The notes below the pieces were generated by a model. That model ran no database searches, was not told the origin of the DNA, and worked only from the letters and a program-made list of their open reading frames with translations. 64,000 nucleotides of DNA from Bacteroidota bacterium (GTDB taxonomy: Bacteria > Bacteroidota > Rhodothermia > Rhodothermales > Rubricoccaceae): the NCBI GenBank assembly GCA_039821555.1, contig JBCBNX010000006.1:1-64000 (forward strand), in the 5' to 3' direction. Both the position numbers and the translations under genes were made by a program. Below, piece by piece: positions 6,404 to 15,865 of this stretch. Within the stretch, counting starts at the first letter, position 1. The number at the start of each line of letters is the position of its first letter.

Positions 6404-9124
6404 ATGGAAACGCAACGCTGGCACCAGGTGAAAGCCCTCTTCGAGGACGCCGTCGGGCGCCCCCGGGCGACGCGGTCTGCCTTCCTAGACGAGGCGTGTG
6501 ACGATCCCGCGCTACGCGCCGAGGTCGAGGCGCTGCTGGTCGCGCACGACGACGACACGCCCTTTCTCGACGAGCCTGTGCCGGCGGCTGTGTGGTCGCT
6601 GCTGGACCAGCCCGTGCGCCTGCCCGAGGGGACGCGCCTAGGGCCGTACCGGCTGCTCCAGCCCGTCGGCGAAGGGGGGATGGGCGTGGTCTACCTCGCC
6701 GAGCGCGCCGACGGGCAGTTCGAACGCCGCGTTGCGATCAAGCTCGTCCGCCGCGGTGCGCTGGACCGGCGGCTCGTGCGCCGCTTCGAGGCGGAACGGC
6801 GGCTGCTCGCCACGCTCGACCACCCGGGCATCGCGCGGCTGCTGGACGGCGGCGTGACGCCCGGACTCCCCGGCGCGCCCGACGGGCTGCCCTACCTCGT
6901 GTTGGACTACGTCGAGGGCGAGCCGCTCACGGACTACGCCGACCGGCACCGGCTCTCCGTCCGAGACCGCCTCGGGCTCTTTCGCCACGTGTGCGACGCC
7001 GTCCAGTACGCCCACCAAAACCTGATCGTCCACCGCGACCTCAAGCCGTCCAACATCCTCGTGACGCCGGAGGGGCACGTGAAGCTGCTCGACTTCGGCA
7101 TCGCCAAGCTGTTGGAGGGCGAGGAGTCGGTCGAGAGCCCCAGCGAGAGCGCGGGCGTCCGCGCGCTGACGCCGTCCTACGCCGCTCCCGAGCAGGTGCG
7201 CGGCGAGGCGGTCACGACCGCGACCGACGTCTATGCGCTGGGCGTGCTGCTCTACGAACTGCTCGCGGGCCGCCGCCCCTACGACGTACCAGGCCGCGTC
7301 GTCGCCGAGGTCGAGCGCGTGATCTGCGAGGAGGTCCCGTCGCCGCCGAGTGCGACCGTGGGGTTGGAGGACGCCGATGTGGCTCGGCTGCGTGGCACGA
7401 CTCTGCGCAGATTGCGCCGACAGCTCAGGGGCGACCTCGATGCCATCGTTGGGAAGGCGCTCGCGAAGGACCCGGCCGCGCGCTACGCCTCCGCCGCCCA
7501 CCTCGACGACGACCTCCGGCGGCACCTCGACGGCTTCCCCATCCGCGCCCGACGGTCCGCGCCGCTCTACCGCGCCTCGGCGTTCGTGCGTCGCCACACG
7601 GTCGGTGTCGGAGCGACGGTGGTGATCGCGCTGGTGCTGCTCGGCGGCATCCTCGCCACCACGCGCCAGGCCCGCATCGCCGCGCAGCGGTTCGAGAGCG
7701 TGCGCGCCCTCTCCAACACGCTCCTCTCCGACATCCATGATGGCATCCGCGACCTGCCGGGGGCCACGCCAGCCCGCCGGACGCTCGTCGCCAGCGCGCT
7801 CGCCTACCTCAACGAGTTGTACCAGGAGGGGCGCACCGACCCTGCGCTGCAGTTCGAACTGGCCGAGGCCTACGCACAGGTCGGCGAGGTGCAGGGGCAC
7901 CCGCACTACACCAACCTCGGCGACCTCGAAGGGGCGATCGAGAGCTACCGCCGGGCGTTCGAGCTGCGGGCTGCGCTGTGGCGCCGCGACTCGACCGACG
8001 CCCGCGTGCGGCTGGTGCTCGCCGACAGCTACGGCCACCTGGCCGCCGTTGTCGGCTGGCGTGGGGGCGAAGACGACGTGACCGCGATGCGCCGCCGGGC
8101 GATGGGGCTGCTCGCGCCCCTCGTCGCGCAGACGCCGCCCAGCGCTGACGCGCGCCACGTGCACGGCCGAATTCAGAGCGAGCACGGCTGGGGCCTCGTC
8201 TTCGACGGGCAGTACGACGAGGGACTGGCGGCGCTCCACGCCAGCATCGCCACACTGGAGCCGCTCGTGAACGATGCCCCCGACGACCTCGCGCTCGCGC
8301 TCCACCTCTGGCGGGCCACCTCCTACCTCGCCGACGGCCTGCGCTTCTCGGGACAGAACGCGGCGCTCCTCGACCTCATGCAGGCGGACGGGCTCCCACT
8401 CCTGCATCGCCTGGAAGAGCGCCATCCCAACCACGCGCGGGTGCAGTACGGTCTCCACATCGCCTACGGGTACCTCGGGCTGGCGCAGGGCCGCCTCGGT
8501 CTCCGCGACGGCGACCAGGCCCCGGCCTCGATCCGCCGCTCGCTCGCCTACGCCGACGCGATGGCGCAGACCGACCCGACCAACCAGAAGGGCGAGGAGG
8601 CGCAGGCCCGGGCGCTCTCGGCGCTCGCGCGGGTGTACGCCAACCGGGGCCGCACCGACGATGCCCTCGTGGCGCTTCGCCGCTCGCTCGCGCTGGCCGA
8701 GCGTCGCTACGAGGCCGACCTCGACAACGTGGAAGCGGGCAACCGCGTCGCGCTGCTCCACCGCTCCATCTGCCGCATGCTCGCGGGCGTCGACCGACCG
8801 GCGGAGGCGCTCCCCGCGTGCGAAGCGGCCGTGCGGGTGCAGGAGGCGGTCACGAGCGCCACGACCTCGGTGGTCTACCTCGGCAACCTGGGCTCCGCCT
8901 ACGCGCACACGGCTCGGCTGCACCGCACCCTCGCCGAGCTGGCCCTCGATGCCGACCAGCGTGCGGCGCACCGCGCTGAAGCGCTGCGGTGGTATCGACT
9001 CGGCGTGGAAACGCTGCACATCGTCAAGGCCCGCCACGCCGACGCCGATAACGAGGACCACGCCTGGGAGGTGCATCCTGACTCGCTCGCAGCGGAATAC
9101 GCCACGGTCCGATCGGGTAGGTGA
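6404..9124 (+). CDS. Transmembrane serine/threonine protein kinase with TPR sensor region
   Basis: 906 aa. An N-terminal ~75-residue segment typical of sigma-associated kinases (WHQVKALFEDAVGRPRATRSAFLDEAC) precedes the kinase domain (about 80-360): glycine loop GEGGMGVVYLAE, Lys113 in VAIKLV, catalytic HRDLKPSN at 210-217 with Asp212, DFG at 230, APEQ, and the ATDVYALGVLLYELL helix. A single transmembrane helix lies at about 399-421 (VGVGATVVIALVLLGGILAT). The remaining ~480 residues are TPR-like helical repeats, predicted periplasmic. These kinases are usually paired with the sigma factor encoded just upstream, probably forming a signal-transduction unit. All key catalytic residues are present. 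Confidence 0.92.
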   Translation: METQRWHQVKALFEDAVGRPRATRSAFLDEACDDPALRAEVEALLVAHDDDTPFLDEPVPAAVWSLLDQPVRLPEGTRLGPYRLLQPVGEGGMGVVYLAERADGQFERRVAIKLVRRGALDRRLVRRFEAERRLLATLDHPGIARLLDGGVTPGLPGAPDGLPYLVLDYVEGEPLTDYADRHRLSVRDRLGLFRHVCDAVQYAHQNLIVHRDLKPSNILVTPEGHVKLLDFGIAKLLEGEESVESPSESAGVRALTPSYAAPEQVRGEAVTTATDVYALGVLLYELLAGRRPYDVPGRVVAEVERVICEEVPSPPSATVGLEDADVARLRGTTLRRLRRQLRGDLDAIVGKALAKDPAARYASAAHLDDDLRRHLDGFPIRARRSAPLYRASAFVRRHTVGVGATVVIALVLLGGILATTRQARIAAQRFESVRALSNTLLSDIHDGIRDLPGATPARRTLVASALAYLNELYQEGRTDPALQFELAEAYAQVGEVQGHPHYTNLGDLEGAIESYRRAFELRAALWRRDSTDARVRLVLADSYGHLAAVVGWRGGEDDVTAMRRRAMGLLAPLVAQTPPSADARHVHGRIQSEHGWGLVFDGQYDEGLAALHASIATLEPLVNDAPDDLALALHLWRATSYLADGLRFSGQNAALLDLMQADGLPLLHRLEERHPNHARVQYGLHIAYGYLGLAQGRLGLRDGDQAPASIRRSLAYADAMAQTDPTNQKGEEAQARALSALARVYANRGRTDDALVALRRSLALAERRYEADLDNVEAGNRVALLHRSICRMLAGVDRPAEALPACEAAVRVQEAVTSATTSVVYLGNLGSAYAHTARLHRTLAELALDADQRAAHRAEALRWYRLGVETLHIVKARHADADNEDHAWEVHPDSLAAEYATVRSGR

Positions 9125-9247
9125 AGTCCTCCCAATACGCGTCATGCGCCCTGGCCTGTACGAACGAGCACGTACGGCCAGCGGAAGCTCAACGGACGCG
9201 CCTATGTTGCCCCGGCCCTGAGACGCAACGTGATTGCACGCCGCCCT

Positions 9248-10525
9248 ATGCGCACCTTGAGAGCAAAGCTCCTCCTACCACTCCTGCTATTGCTGCCGGT
9301 CCAGCTGTGCGAGGCCCAGGTCTACACAGAGAAGCAGACCCGGCACCGCTTCGCGCAGCTTCACCTGGGGCTCGACGTGGAAGCCAGCGTCGGGGGGACC
9401 ACGCGGTACCTCGACGGCGCAGGCCGCGTCCAGTCCTTCGACTTGCCCAGCGCCTACGCCCCTCGCTTTGTGATCGGCGGCACCCATTTCTGGGGGCACG
9501 CGGACTTCCACATCGCGATTCCCCTCTACGCACCGCAGACCGAGGAGCGAGGCCAGGAGATCCAGTTCTTGCGCGGTGTGGAGACCGTCTTCAAGTACTA
9601 CCCCTGGCGGATCCAGCACGCCAAGTTCAGACCCTACGTTGGTGTCTCCGTCGCCCCGTTCTACTTCGAGCAGTCCAACAGCAACCTAGCTTTCGGGAAT
9701 GGGCCTGAGTTGTACCAGACCGCCTTTCCGCTTCTCGGTGGCGTCACCTTCAACGCCCGGAACCACCTGGTCGAACTGGGGCTCGCTTGGAATTATGCCA
9801 ACGAGAACGACTATGCCATCGACCGGGCGACCCGCCAATCCGTCAGCCTCCCGCCGGTCTATGTGAACCTGGCCTACAGGTACATACTGGACACGACGAT
9901 CAGCGCGGAGGCGACCTGGGAGTCAGGCCAGACGCAGGCTGTCACGGACCGTCTTGCGAGCCAGGGCAAGCTCGACGGGGTCTTTCTCGGGGTAGGCATG
10001 TCCTCCGCCTTCTGGTTGGGCCAGAGCAGCTACAACACAGCCGCGCGGCCCTACCTGGAGCCCTACGGCATCTCGCTCATGCCGGACCTCGGCATCGGGT
10101 ACTATCTCCACCGGCCTGACCTCAACATCGGCCTGGCGTACCGGAGCTACGGGACCTCCACGAACGTCTACGGCGCGTCGCAGGCGCTAGAGCGGCGCTC
10201 CATGGTCTTCGAGGTCACCAAGTACCTGTTCGACTACCACGGCTTCGTCCCGTTCGTGGGGCCCGCCATCAGCTATGAACGACTCAGTTTCGAGGAGGCC
10301 TTCGAGCAGCAGCGGACCGCCGACGTGGAGGAACAGCAGGTCGGCTTCGGGCTCACCTTCGGCTGGGACATCCGGCCGAACCGGCTTCAGTCGTGGATTC
10401 TGCGCACCAACCTTCGGTGGTACCCCACCCTGAGCCTGCCGGTGGCCGAGGGTCAGGACATCGCCTTCGGCAACGTCGAGTTCAACTTCATCCAGTTGAT
10501 CTTGTATCCGAACCGGATCTTCTGA
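9248..10525 (+). CDS. Predicted outer-membrane beta-barrel protein
   Basis: 425 aa. Signal peptide (LLLPLLLLLPVQLCEAQ), then amphipathic beta strands throughout (for example FHIAIPLYAP, FRPYVGVSVAPFYFEQS, VYVNLAYRYILDTTISAEATW) and a terminal aromatic residue (LILYPNRIF), the classical ending for BAM-inserted barrels. No specific family is recognised; it could be a porin-like or assembly protein of about 16-18 strands. ATG 9248 was preferred to an in-frame GTG at 9230 because it starts the n-region of the signal peptide. The 123 bases upstream show no clear promoter. Confidence 0.75.
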   Translation: MRTLRAKLLLPLLLLLPVQLCEAQVYTEKQTRHRFAQLHLGLDVEASVGGTTRYLDGAGRVQSFDLPSAYAPRFVIGGTHFWGHADFHIAIPLYAPQTEERGQEIQFLRGVETVFKYYPWRIQHAKFRPYVGVSVAPFYFEQSNSNLAFGNGPELYQTAFPLLGGVTFNARNHLVELGLAWNYANENDYAIDRATRQSVSLPPVYVNLAYRYILDTTISAEATWESGQTQAVTDRLASQGKLDGVFLGVGMSSAFWLGQSSYNTAARPYLEPYGISLMPDLGIGYYLHRPDLNIGLAYRSYGTSTNVYGASQALERRSMVFEVTKYLFDYHGFVPFVGPAISYERLSFEEAFEQQRTADVEEQQVGFGLTFGWDIRPNRLQSWILRTNLRWYPTLSLPVAEGQDIAFGNVEFNFIQLILYPNRIF

Positions 10526-10721
10526 GGCTAGAAGGAGAGGGTGGCGAATCGGTTTGCGTGTCCGTTACTCGGCCCCAAGGTGCACCCATGCCGAGTCGCG
10601 GCTGAGAGGTGTGTGGTCAGAGTCCACACGTCGGGCCCCTAGGCGGAATTCCGGTCGAGACGAACTCGGTCGATAGAGGGCACGTCAGACTAGCCATCCC
10701 ATCGTCCAGTGCACGCGCCTC

Positions 10722-11570
10722 ATGAAACCGGTCCTCTTGCTTTCCCTGGCACTTCTCGTTGCGGCGCCCGTCAGTGCGCAGGGCGACGACCCTGCGGCGG
10801 TGGACGTGGTCCCGGTGGCGGAGGTCGAATGGACGCCGCTCAACCCGGCGCGGGGCGATGCCAGCCCGAGGGCCGGAACGCTCTGGGGCGACCGCAACGG
10901 AGCCGGTCCGACCGGCTTCCTCGTGGCGTTCAACGACGGCTTCTCGTCGCCGCCGCACATCCACAACGTGACCTACCGAGGGGTGGTCATCCACGGTCTC
11001 GTCCACAACGACGACCCCGAGGCCGAGCCGCTCTGGATGCCGACCGGCTCCTACTGGACGCAGCCCGCGGGCGACGTGCACATCACCTCGGCGCAGGGCG
11101 TAACCAACGTGGCCTACATCGAGATCGACGGCGGGCCGTATCTCGTCAAGCCTACCGAGGAGGCTTTCGCCGCCGACGAGGTTGAAGTCAACGTCGACGC
11201 GTCGAACGTGGTCTGGCTGGGCACGTCGGACCTCGTCTGGTTGGAGGGACCCGAGACCGGTCCGGAGGTGGCGCTGCTGTGGGGGCTCCCGCGCGGCGAC
11301 GACCCGAGCGGCGCGCTCGTCAAGGTGCCCGCTGGGACGGCTGCACGCGTGCACAGCCACGGCCCACGCTTTCGGGCCGTTGTCGTACAAGGAACGCTCG
11401 TCCGTCATACCGACGACGTGAGCGAGGGCACTGCGATGGAGCCCGGCAGCTTCGTCGGCTCGACGGGCGCGGTCACGCACGAGGTGGCCTGCCGCGGTGA
11501 GGTGGCCTGCATCGCCTACGTCCGCTCCACAGGCGGCTTCGATGTGGCTGCGGTCACGCCCGCTGAGTAG
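10722..11570 (+). CDS. DUF4437 bicupin, exported
   Basis: 282 aa with a signal peptide ([16 protein letters not shown]). The body matches the DUF4437 family almost word for word: [72 protein letters not shown] and HITSAQG, which is the first cupin barrel with metal-binding histidines (PHIH). The second cupin half follows ([17 protein letters not shown]). Such double cupins are assumed to bind a metal and a small ligand; the reaction is unknown. The stop lies at the edge of a 17-bp tandem repeat shared with the convergent SDR gene. Confidence 0.85.
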   Translation: MKPVLLLSLALLVAAPVSAQGDDPAAVDVVPVAEVEWTPLNPARGDASPRAGTLWGDRNGAGPTGFLVAFNDGFSSPPHIHNVTYRGVVIHGLVHNDDPEAEPLWMPTGSYWTQPAGDVHITSAQGVTNVAYIEIDGGPYLVKPTEEAFAADEVEVNVDASNVVWLGTSDLVWLEGPETGPEVALLWGLPRGDDPSGALVKVPAGTAARVHSHGPRFRAVVVQGTLVRHTDDVSEGTAMEPGSFVGSTGAVTHEVACRGEVACIAYVRSTGGFDVAAVTPAE

Positions 11571-11574
11571 CCAG

Positions 11575-11625
11575 CCTCACGCGTAGCCTAGCCTCACGCG
11601 TAGCCTAGCCTCACGCGTAGCCTAG
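11575..11625. repeat. Three tandem 17-bp repeats containing the SDR stop codon
   Basis: Unit CCTCACGCGTAGCCTAG occurs three times exactly at 11575-11591, 11592-11608 and 11609-11625, with a degenerate further unit just before (GAGTAGCCAG, containing the DUF4437 stop). The SDR gene on the minus strand stops inside the third unit (11613-11611). Confidence 0.9.
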
Positions 11626-12432
11626 CCTCGCCAGGATGGCTTCGATGCCCGCGACCACGGCCTGCACCGTGGCGTCGTTGAGCGCGTCGGGGTGGGGCGG
11701 GGCGAACCGGCGGGCGTCGTTGTCGAAGTAGCGCCCGGAGGCGTCAGCGAAGTCGTCGGCGAGCGCGGCCCGCACGAGGACGTCGGCCCCGATGCCGATG
11801 TCGTGCCCGGCCATGCCGAAGGCGTCCTTGACCATCTTGGTGCCGAGGAACGAGCCCGGATTCACCGAGACGACGACGGGGTCCGTATCGCCTCTGGCCT
11901 GCCCCACCTGCCGCGACCACATCGTGAGCGCGAGCTTGCTCTGAGCATACGCTGCGCCGTCGGCGAGCGCACGGCGTCCCGCAAGCGCATCCAGGTCAAC
12001 CGGAGCCTGTGCCGCCGAGGACAGGTTGACGACGCGCCCGTCGGCGGGCAGTAGCGGGCGGAGGCGCTCGGTCAGCAAGAACGGCGCGACAGTGTTGACA
12101 GCGAACCGGATGTCGAGGCCGTCGGCTGTGCGCGGCGCCGCAGCGTTGTAGACCCCGGCGTTGTTGATAAGCACGTCGAGGTGTGCGTGATTGGCAGCCA
12201 CCGCATCCGCGAGGCCAGCAACCTCGGCCATGACGGAGAGGTCGGCGAGGTAGCCCTCGACGGTACCGGCCTGTGTCATCTCGGCTTGGACGCGGGCCAG
12301 CTTGTCGGCGCTGCGCCCATGGAGGAGCACGCGGTGGCCGCTCGCGACCAGCCGCCGGGCGGTTTCGAGGCCGATACCGTCGGTGGAGCCGGTGAGGAGA
12401 ATCGTCTTGGGTACGGCAGTCTGGATGGACAC
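11611..12432 (-). CDS. Short-chain dehydrogenase/reductase
   Basis: 273 aa from a GTG at 12432. Rossmann NAD(P)-binding motif [15 protein letters not shown] (TGxxxGIG), NNAGVYN, catalytic Ser in VVNLSSAAQ and the YxxxK motif YAQSKLAL. The sequence resembles the retinol dehydrogenase/WWOX-like SDR branch. Substrate unknown. Its start lies one base after the stop of the luciferase-like oxidoreductase, so the two are very likely translationally coupled; the GTG start is dictated by this junction. Its last three codons and stop lie in the tandem repeat at 11575-11625. Confidence 0.88.
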   Translation of the reverse strand: MSIQTAVPKTILLTGSTDGIGLETARRLVASGHRVLLHGRSADKLARVQAEMTQAGTVEGYLADLSVMAEVAGLADAVAANHAHLDVLINNAGVYNAAAPRTADGLDIRFAVNTVAPFLLTERLRPLLPADGRVVNLSSAAQAPVDLDALAGRRALADGAAYAQSKLALTMWSRQVGQARGDTDPVVVSVNPGSFLGTKMVKDAFGMAGHDIGIGADVLVRAALADDFADASGRYFDNDARRFAPPHPDALNDATVQAVVAGIEAILARLGYA

Positions 12433-12433
12433 G

Positions 12434-13471
12434 TCAGTCGTGGTGCGTCGGGAAGGCGGGGAGAAGGGCGTCGGCGAGGCGGCGGAGCGTGGCCTCGGTG
12501 TCGGCGCGGTTGAAGCGGAGGTTGAGCGCGACGTGGTTCACCCCCGCGTCCTCCAGCGCGCGGAGGTAGGCCGTGAGGGCGTTGGCCCCGGACCGGAAGC
12601 CAAGGTGGAGCGGGCGCGGCGGCGCATCGGGGTCGCCGTCGAGATCGACGTAGAGCGGTTGCATCACGGGCTTGTTGAAGGGGCCCGTCGCCAGGACGCG
12701 CTCGCGGTAGGCACGCACGGCCTGCGCCTGCACGGCGCTGTGGCGCGGGTAGAGCATCCAGCCGTCGCCGTGCGCTGCGATCCAGTCGGGGGCCTGGCGA
12801 CTGCTGCCCGTGACGAGGAGCGGTAGCCGCTCGCCGACGGGCTTGGGCAGCAGGTCCATCCCCGCGCCGACGCGGCCATAGGGGCTGTCCACGGTGGGCG
12901 TGCGCTCGGCCATACGTCGCAGGTAGGCGTAGGCATCGCGGAACCGTTCGCCCCGCTCCTCGAAGGGCTGCGCGAGCGCGGGGTACTCGTCCGGCCGGTC
13001 GCCCGACGCGATACCGAGGAGCAGCCGCCCGCCCGAGAGTACATCGGCGCTGGCCGCCGCCCGGGCGACGTGCGCCGGGTGCCGCAGCGGGAGGATGATG
13101 CTCGCCACGCCGAGCGCGATCCGCTCCGTTGCCATGGCGAGCGCGCCGAGGTAGACCAACGGGTCGAATGGCTGCCCCGCGTCGCCGAACGACGGCACGT
13201 TGAACGGGACGTCGCGCAGCCACAGCGCGGCGAAGCCGAGGTCGTCGGCCAGCCGCGCGCGGTCGAGGTGGCGCTGCATCGTCGGCACTGGCCCGCGGTC
13301 GTACGTCTCGATCGGCACGACCAGCCCGAGCGTCAGCCGCCCAGGCTGGAAGACGGAGCCGTAGCCTCGGTTGATCGGACGAAACCCCGGAGCCTCCACC
13401 CGCTCCTCGGGGGCAGGCTGGGAGTCGGGTGTCACAGCATTTGGCATCGTAGCGTTCGGCGGTGCAGGCAT
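12434..13471 (-). CDS. Luciferase-like monooxygenase family oxidoreductase (BA3436/TIGR03571 type)
   Basis: 345 aa from ATG 13471. The core starts at [19 protein letters not shown] and shows the family blocks [79 protein letters not shown] (TIM barrel, flavin-binding region) and [23 protein letters not shown]. It is a predicted FMN- or F420-type flavin oxidoreductase of unknown substrate. The N-terminal ~45 residues are low-complexity and the true start may be a later Met. An in-frame GTG at 13489 is also possible. It heads the two-gene unit with the SDR. Confidence 0.85.
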   Translation of the reverse strand: MPAPPNATMPNAVTPDSQPAPEERVEAPGFRPINRGYGSVFQPGRLTLGLVVPIETYDRGPVPTMQRHLDRARLADDLGFAALWLRDVPFNVPSFGDAGQPFDPLVYLGALAMATERIALGVASIILPLRHPAHVARAAASADVLSGGRLLLGIASGDRPDEYPALAQPFEERGERFRDAYAYLRRMAERTPTVDSPYGRVGAGMDLLPKPVGERLPLLVTGSSRQAPDWIAAHGDGWMLYPRHSAVQAQAVRAYRERVLATGPFNKPVMQPLYVDLDGDPDAPPRPLHLGFRSGANALTAYLRALEDAGVNHVALNLRFNRADTEATLRRLADALLPAFPTHHD

Positions 13472-13522
13472 ACGGCTTCGCAACGTCACAGCTTTAGGCG
13501 GTAGCAGCAGGTCGAATCTGGG

Positions 13523-14560
13523 TTACGCAGTGTTCTCGCGAGCGAGGGTGACCTTGCCGACGGCTGCGCCGGACTCGGCGTGGGCATGGGCAGCGGCGGC
13601 GTCGAAGAGGCCGAAGCGCCGGTCGTCGAGCAGGGGGCGCAGTTGGCCCGCCGCGACGAGGCGCGCGGCTTCGCGGAGGGCGTCGCCGTGGCGCGCGCGG
13701 CCCTGTCCGCTCAGCATCGGCAGGAGCATGAACACGACGTGCAGCGACAGCCCCTTCATGTGCATCGGCGTCAGGTCGAGCGCCTGGCTGGACGTGGTCG
13801 TGACGACATGCCCGTTCGCGCGGACCGCGCCAAACGCCGTCGCGATGTTGTCGCCGCCCACCGTGTCGAAGACGACGTCGAACCCCGCGCCGCCTGTCAC
13901 GCGTTCGACGAGCGCCTCGGTCGTCTCGGTGCGGTAGTCCGAGACGTAGTCTGCTCCGAGGTCGCGAGCCGTCTGGCCCTTCTCGTCAGACGAGGCCGTG
14001 GCGGTGACCTCGGCGCCGAGCGCCTTGGCGAGCTGCACCGCCATGTGCCCGACACCGCCCGTGCCGCCATAGACGAGCACGCGGGTGCCCTCGCCGACAG
14101 CAGCCTTCGTCCAGGCGAGCCCCTCCCACGCCGTCAGCCAGACGAGCGGGAGGGCCGCGGCCTCACGAAACGAGAGCGACGGTGGCTTCAGGGCGAGGAG
14201 CGCCGGGTCGCATACCATGTAGTCAGCGAGCGCGCCCTGGAGCGGCCCCTCGGCCCCGGCGATGCCGCCCGCGCAGCCGAAGACAGCATCCCCGACGGAG
14301 AAGCCCGTCACGTTGGCACCGACAGCCGCGACGGTCCCGGCAACGTCCATGTGGAGCACACGGGGGAGGTCTGGCGCGAGCATCGCGGCAGACCCGTCGC
14401 GGATCTTATAGTCGACCGGGTTGACGCTCGTCGCCTCGACGCGGACGCGGACGCCGTCCGGGCCGGGCATGGGCGTGTCAATCGTGGCCGTGCGGAAAGC
14501 CGAGGGCGTGCCGAAGTCATCGAGGACGACAGCGGTCATGGCTGCTGGGAGGTCGGGCAT
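13523..14560 (-). CDS. Medium-chain zinc-type/quinone oxidoreductase family protein
   Basis: 345 aa. MDR-family alcohol dehydrogenase fold: GroES-like N-terminus (VRVRVEATSVNPVDYKIRDG, LHMDVAGTVAAVGANVTGFSVGDAVFG) and Rossmann NADPH-binding motif VLVYGGTGGVGHMAVQLAKALGA. The VNPVDYK and GGTGGVGHMAVQLAK motifs place it with quinone oxidoreductase/QorA-like enzymes that lack structural zinc. It is divergently transcribed from the LysR gene at 14790 across a 229-base spacer, a classical regulator-target layout. A downstream ATG at 14539 is an alternative start. Confidence 0.88.
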   Translation of the reverse strand: MPDLPAAMTAVVLDDFGTPSAFRTATIDTPMPGPDGVRVRVEATSVNPVDYKIRDGSAAMLAPDLPRVLHMDVAGTVAAVGANVTGFSVGDAVFGCAGGIAGAEGPLQGALADYMVCDPALLALKPPSLSFREAAALPLVWLTAWEGLAWTKAAVGEGTRVLVYGGTGGVGHMAVQLAKALGAEVTATASSDEKGQTARDLGADYVSDYRTETTEALVERVTGGAGFDVVFDTVGGDNIATAFGAVRANGHVVTTTSSQALDLTPMHMKGLSLHVVFMLLPMLSGQGRARHGDALREAARLVAAGQLRPLLDDRRFGLFDAAAAHAHAESGAAVGKVTLARENTA

Positions 14561-14610
14561 GTCGAAAGGGGAGAGCAGAGGTAGATGGGAGAGGCAGGCC
14601 CGCGGTGTGG

Positions 14611-14668
14611 ACGTATGCAGGTGTGCGCGTGTGCAGGGGACCGTGTGCGTCTACACGTTCACACCTGC
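14611..14668. promoter_or_regulatory. Inverted-repeat module in the QOR/LysR divergent spacer
   Basis: GCAGGTGTG (14617-14625) and its complement CACACCTGC (14660-14668) form a perfect 9-base inverted repeat. The left arm with flanks is ACGTATGCAGGTGTGCGCG (14611-14629) and the right arm holds ACGTTCACAC (14655-14664); closely similar modules occur at 60758-60804. It could be an operator for the LysR protein, or a repeat family. Confidence 0.4.
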
Positions 14669-14789
14669 GCACAAGCACGAAGGCGACGATGGCTGGTCAG
14701 CAGCGAACGGTTCGGCCTGGTTGTGATGGAACCGGAACGTCCCACATCCGGTCCATCGATTGTTTTCATCCAACCCATTCGCTCTCGTT

Positions 14790-15749
14790 ATGGACTTCGG
14801 TACGCTCGACCTGCGCCACCTGCGTCTCGTCCGCGCCATCGTGGAGGAGGGCACGCTGACGGCGGCGGCCGAGCGCCTGATGCTCTCACAGCCTGCCCTG
14901 TCTCACCAACTCCGCGACGTGGAAAACCGCCTGGGCATCGCGCTGTTCGAGCGGCGTGGACGTTCGCTCGTGCTGACCGAGGCCGGCGCGCGCGTGCTCG
15001 ACTCGGCGCGCGTCGTGCTCGCCGAGGTGCAGCGGACCGAGTCTGACCTTGCCGTGCTGGCGGCGGGTCGCAGCGGGACGCTCCGCGTGACCGCCGAGTG
15101 CTACACGACCTACCACTGGCTCCCGCCAGTGCTCAGCGCGTTCCGCGCGGGCTGGCCGCTCGTGGACGTCGAGATCGCGGCCGGAGCGGCGGAGCGACCG
15201 GGGGCCGCCTTGCGCGAGCGCGCCGTCGATGTGGCATTGCTGACAACGAACGACAGCCTCGACGACCTCCGCCTCGTCGAGTTGTTCGAGGACGAGGTTG
15301 TCGCGGTCGTGGCGGAGGGGCATCCGTGGGCCGCGCAGCCGTGGGTGGAAGCCGCTGACTTCGATGGGGCGCACCTCTTCGTGTGGCACGACTGCATCGA
15401 GCGCGATTGCGTGCTGGGCCTCGTCGCCGAGGCTGGGGCCGTGCCAGGCCGCGTTACTCCGGTCCCGCTCTCGACCGAGGGGGCCGTCGGGATGGTCCGC
15501 GCCGGGCTGGGCGTCACCGCGATGGCGCGCTGGGCCGTGGCACCGTACCTGGAGCGCGGCGGCCTCGCCACCGTGCCCGTGACCGAATCGGGCGTCCGAC
15601 GGCGGTGGTACGCCGCGACGCGCACCGGCGCAGAGCCTGCCTACGTTCAAGCGTTCGTGGACGTGCTCACGCGCATCGACGTGGCCACGGGCGCGGTTCG
15701 TGGTGAGGCGGTTCGTAGCGGGACGGAAGTCCAGGCCGTAGTGGGGTAG
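14790..15749 (+). CDS. LysR-family transcriptional regulator, MetR-like
   Basis: 319 aa. N-terminal winged HTH: DLRHLRLVRAIVEEGTLTAAAERLMLSQPALSHQLRDVE, LGIALFERRGRSLVLTEAG. The effector domain begins LRVTAECYTTYHWLPPVLSAFRAGWPLVDVEI, resembling MetR-type regulators (IECHxCxxWLxPxLxxFR). ATG 14790 gives the usual spacing to the HTH; an in-frame TTG at 14760 would add ten residues. Divergent from the quinone oxidoreductase gene, so it probably controls that gene and perhaps the luciferase-like/SDR pair beyond it. The inducer is unknown. Confidence 0.9.
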   Translation: MDFGTLDLRHLRLVRAIVEEGTLTAAAERLMLSQPALSHQLRDVENRLGIALFERRGRSLVLTEAGARVLDSARVVLAEVQRTESDLAVLAAGRSGTLRVTAECYTTYHWLPPVLSAFRAGWPLVDVEIAAGAAERPGAALRERAVDVALLTTNDSLDDLRLVELFEDEVVAVVAEGHPWAAQPWVEAADFDGAHLFVWHDCIERDCVLGLVAEAGAVPGRVTPVPLSTEGAVGMVRAGLGVTAMARWAVAPYLERGGLATVPVTESGVRRRWYAATRTGAEPAYVQAFVDVLTRIDVATGAVRGEAVRSGTEVQAVVG

Positions 15750-15865
15750 GTAGTGTCGCCGCTTACCGGCACGACATCGCCGCCTGTCGATGCGACCAAC
15801 AGATTTGGTTCGTAGGCGTTACACTGCGGTGTCGCCCTTCTACCGTTGCCGCCCCGTTGTCAGCT

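Noticed and set aside
6638..9145. Very long antisense open frame opposite the kinase
   Set aside because: High GC leaves few stops on the other strand; the composition is His/Arg/Val-rich with no domain, while the plus-strand frame is a clear kinase.
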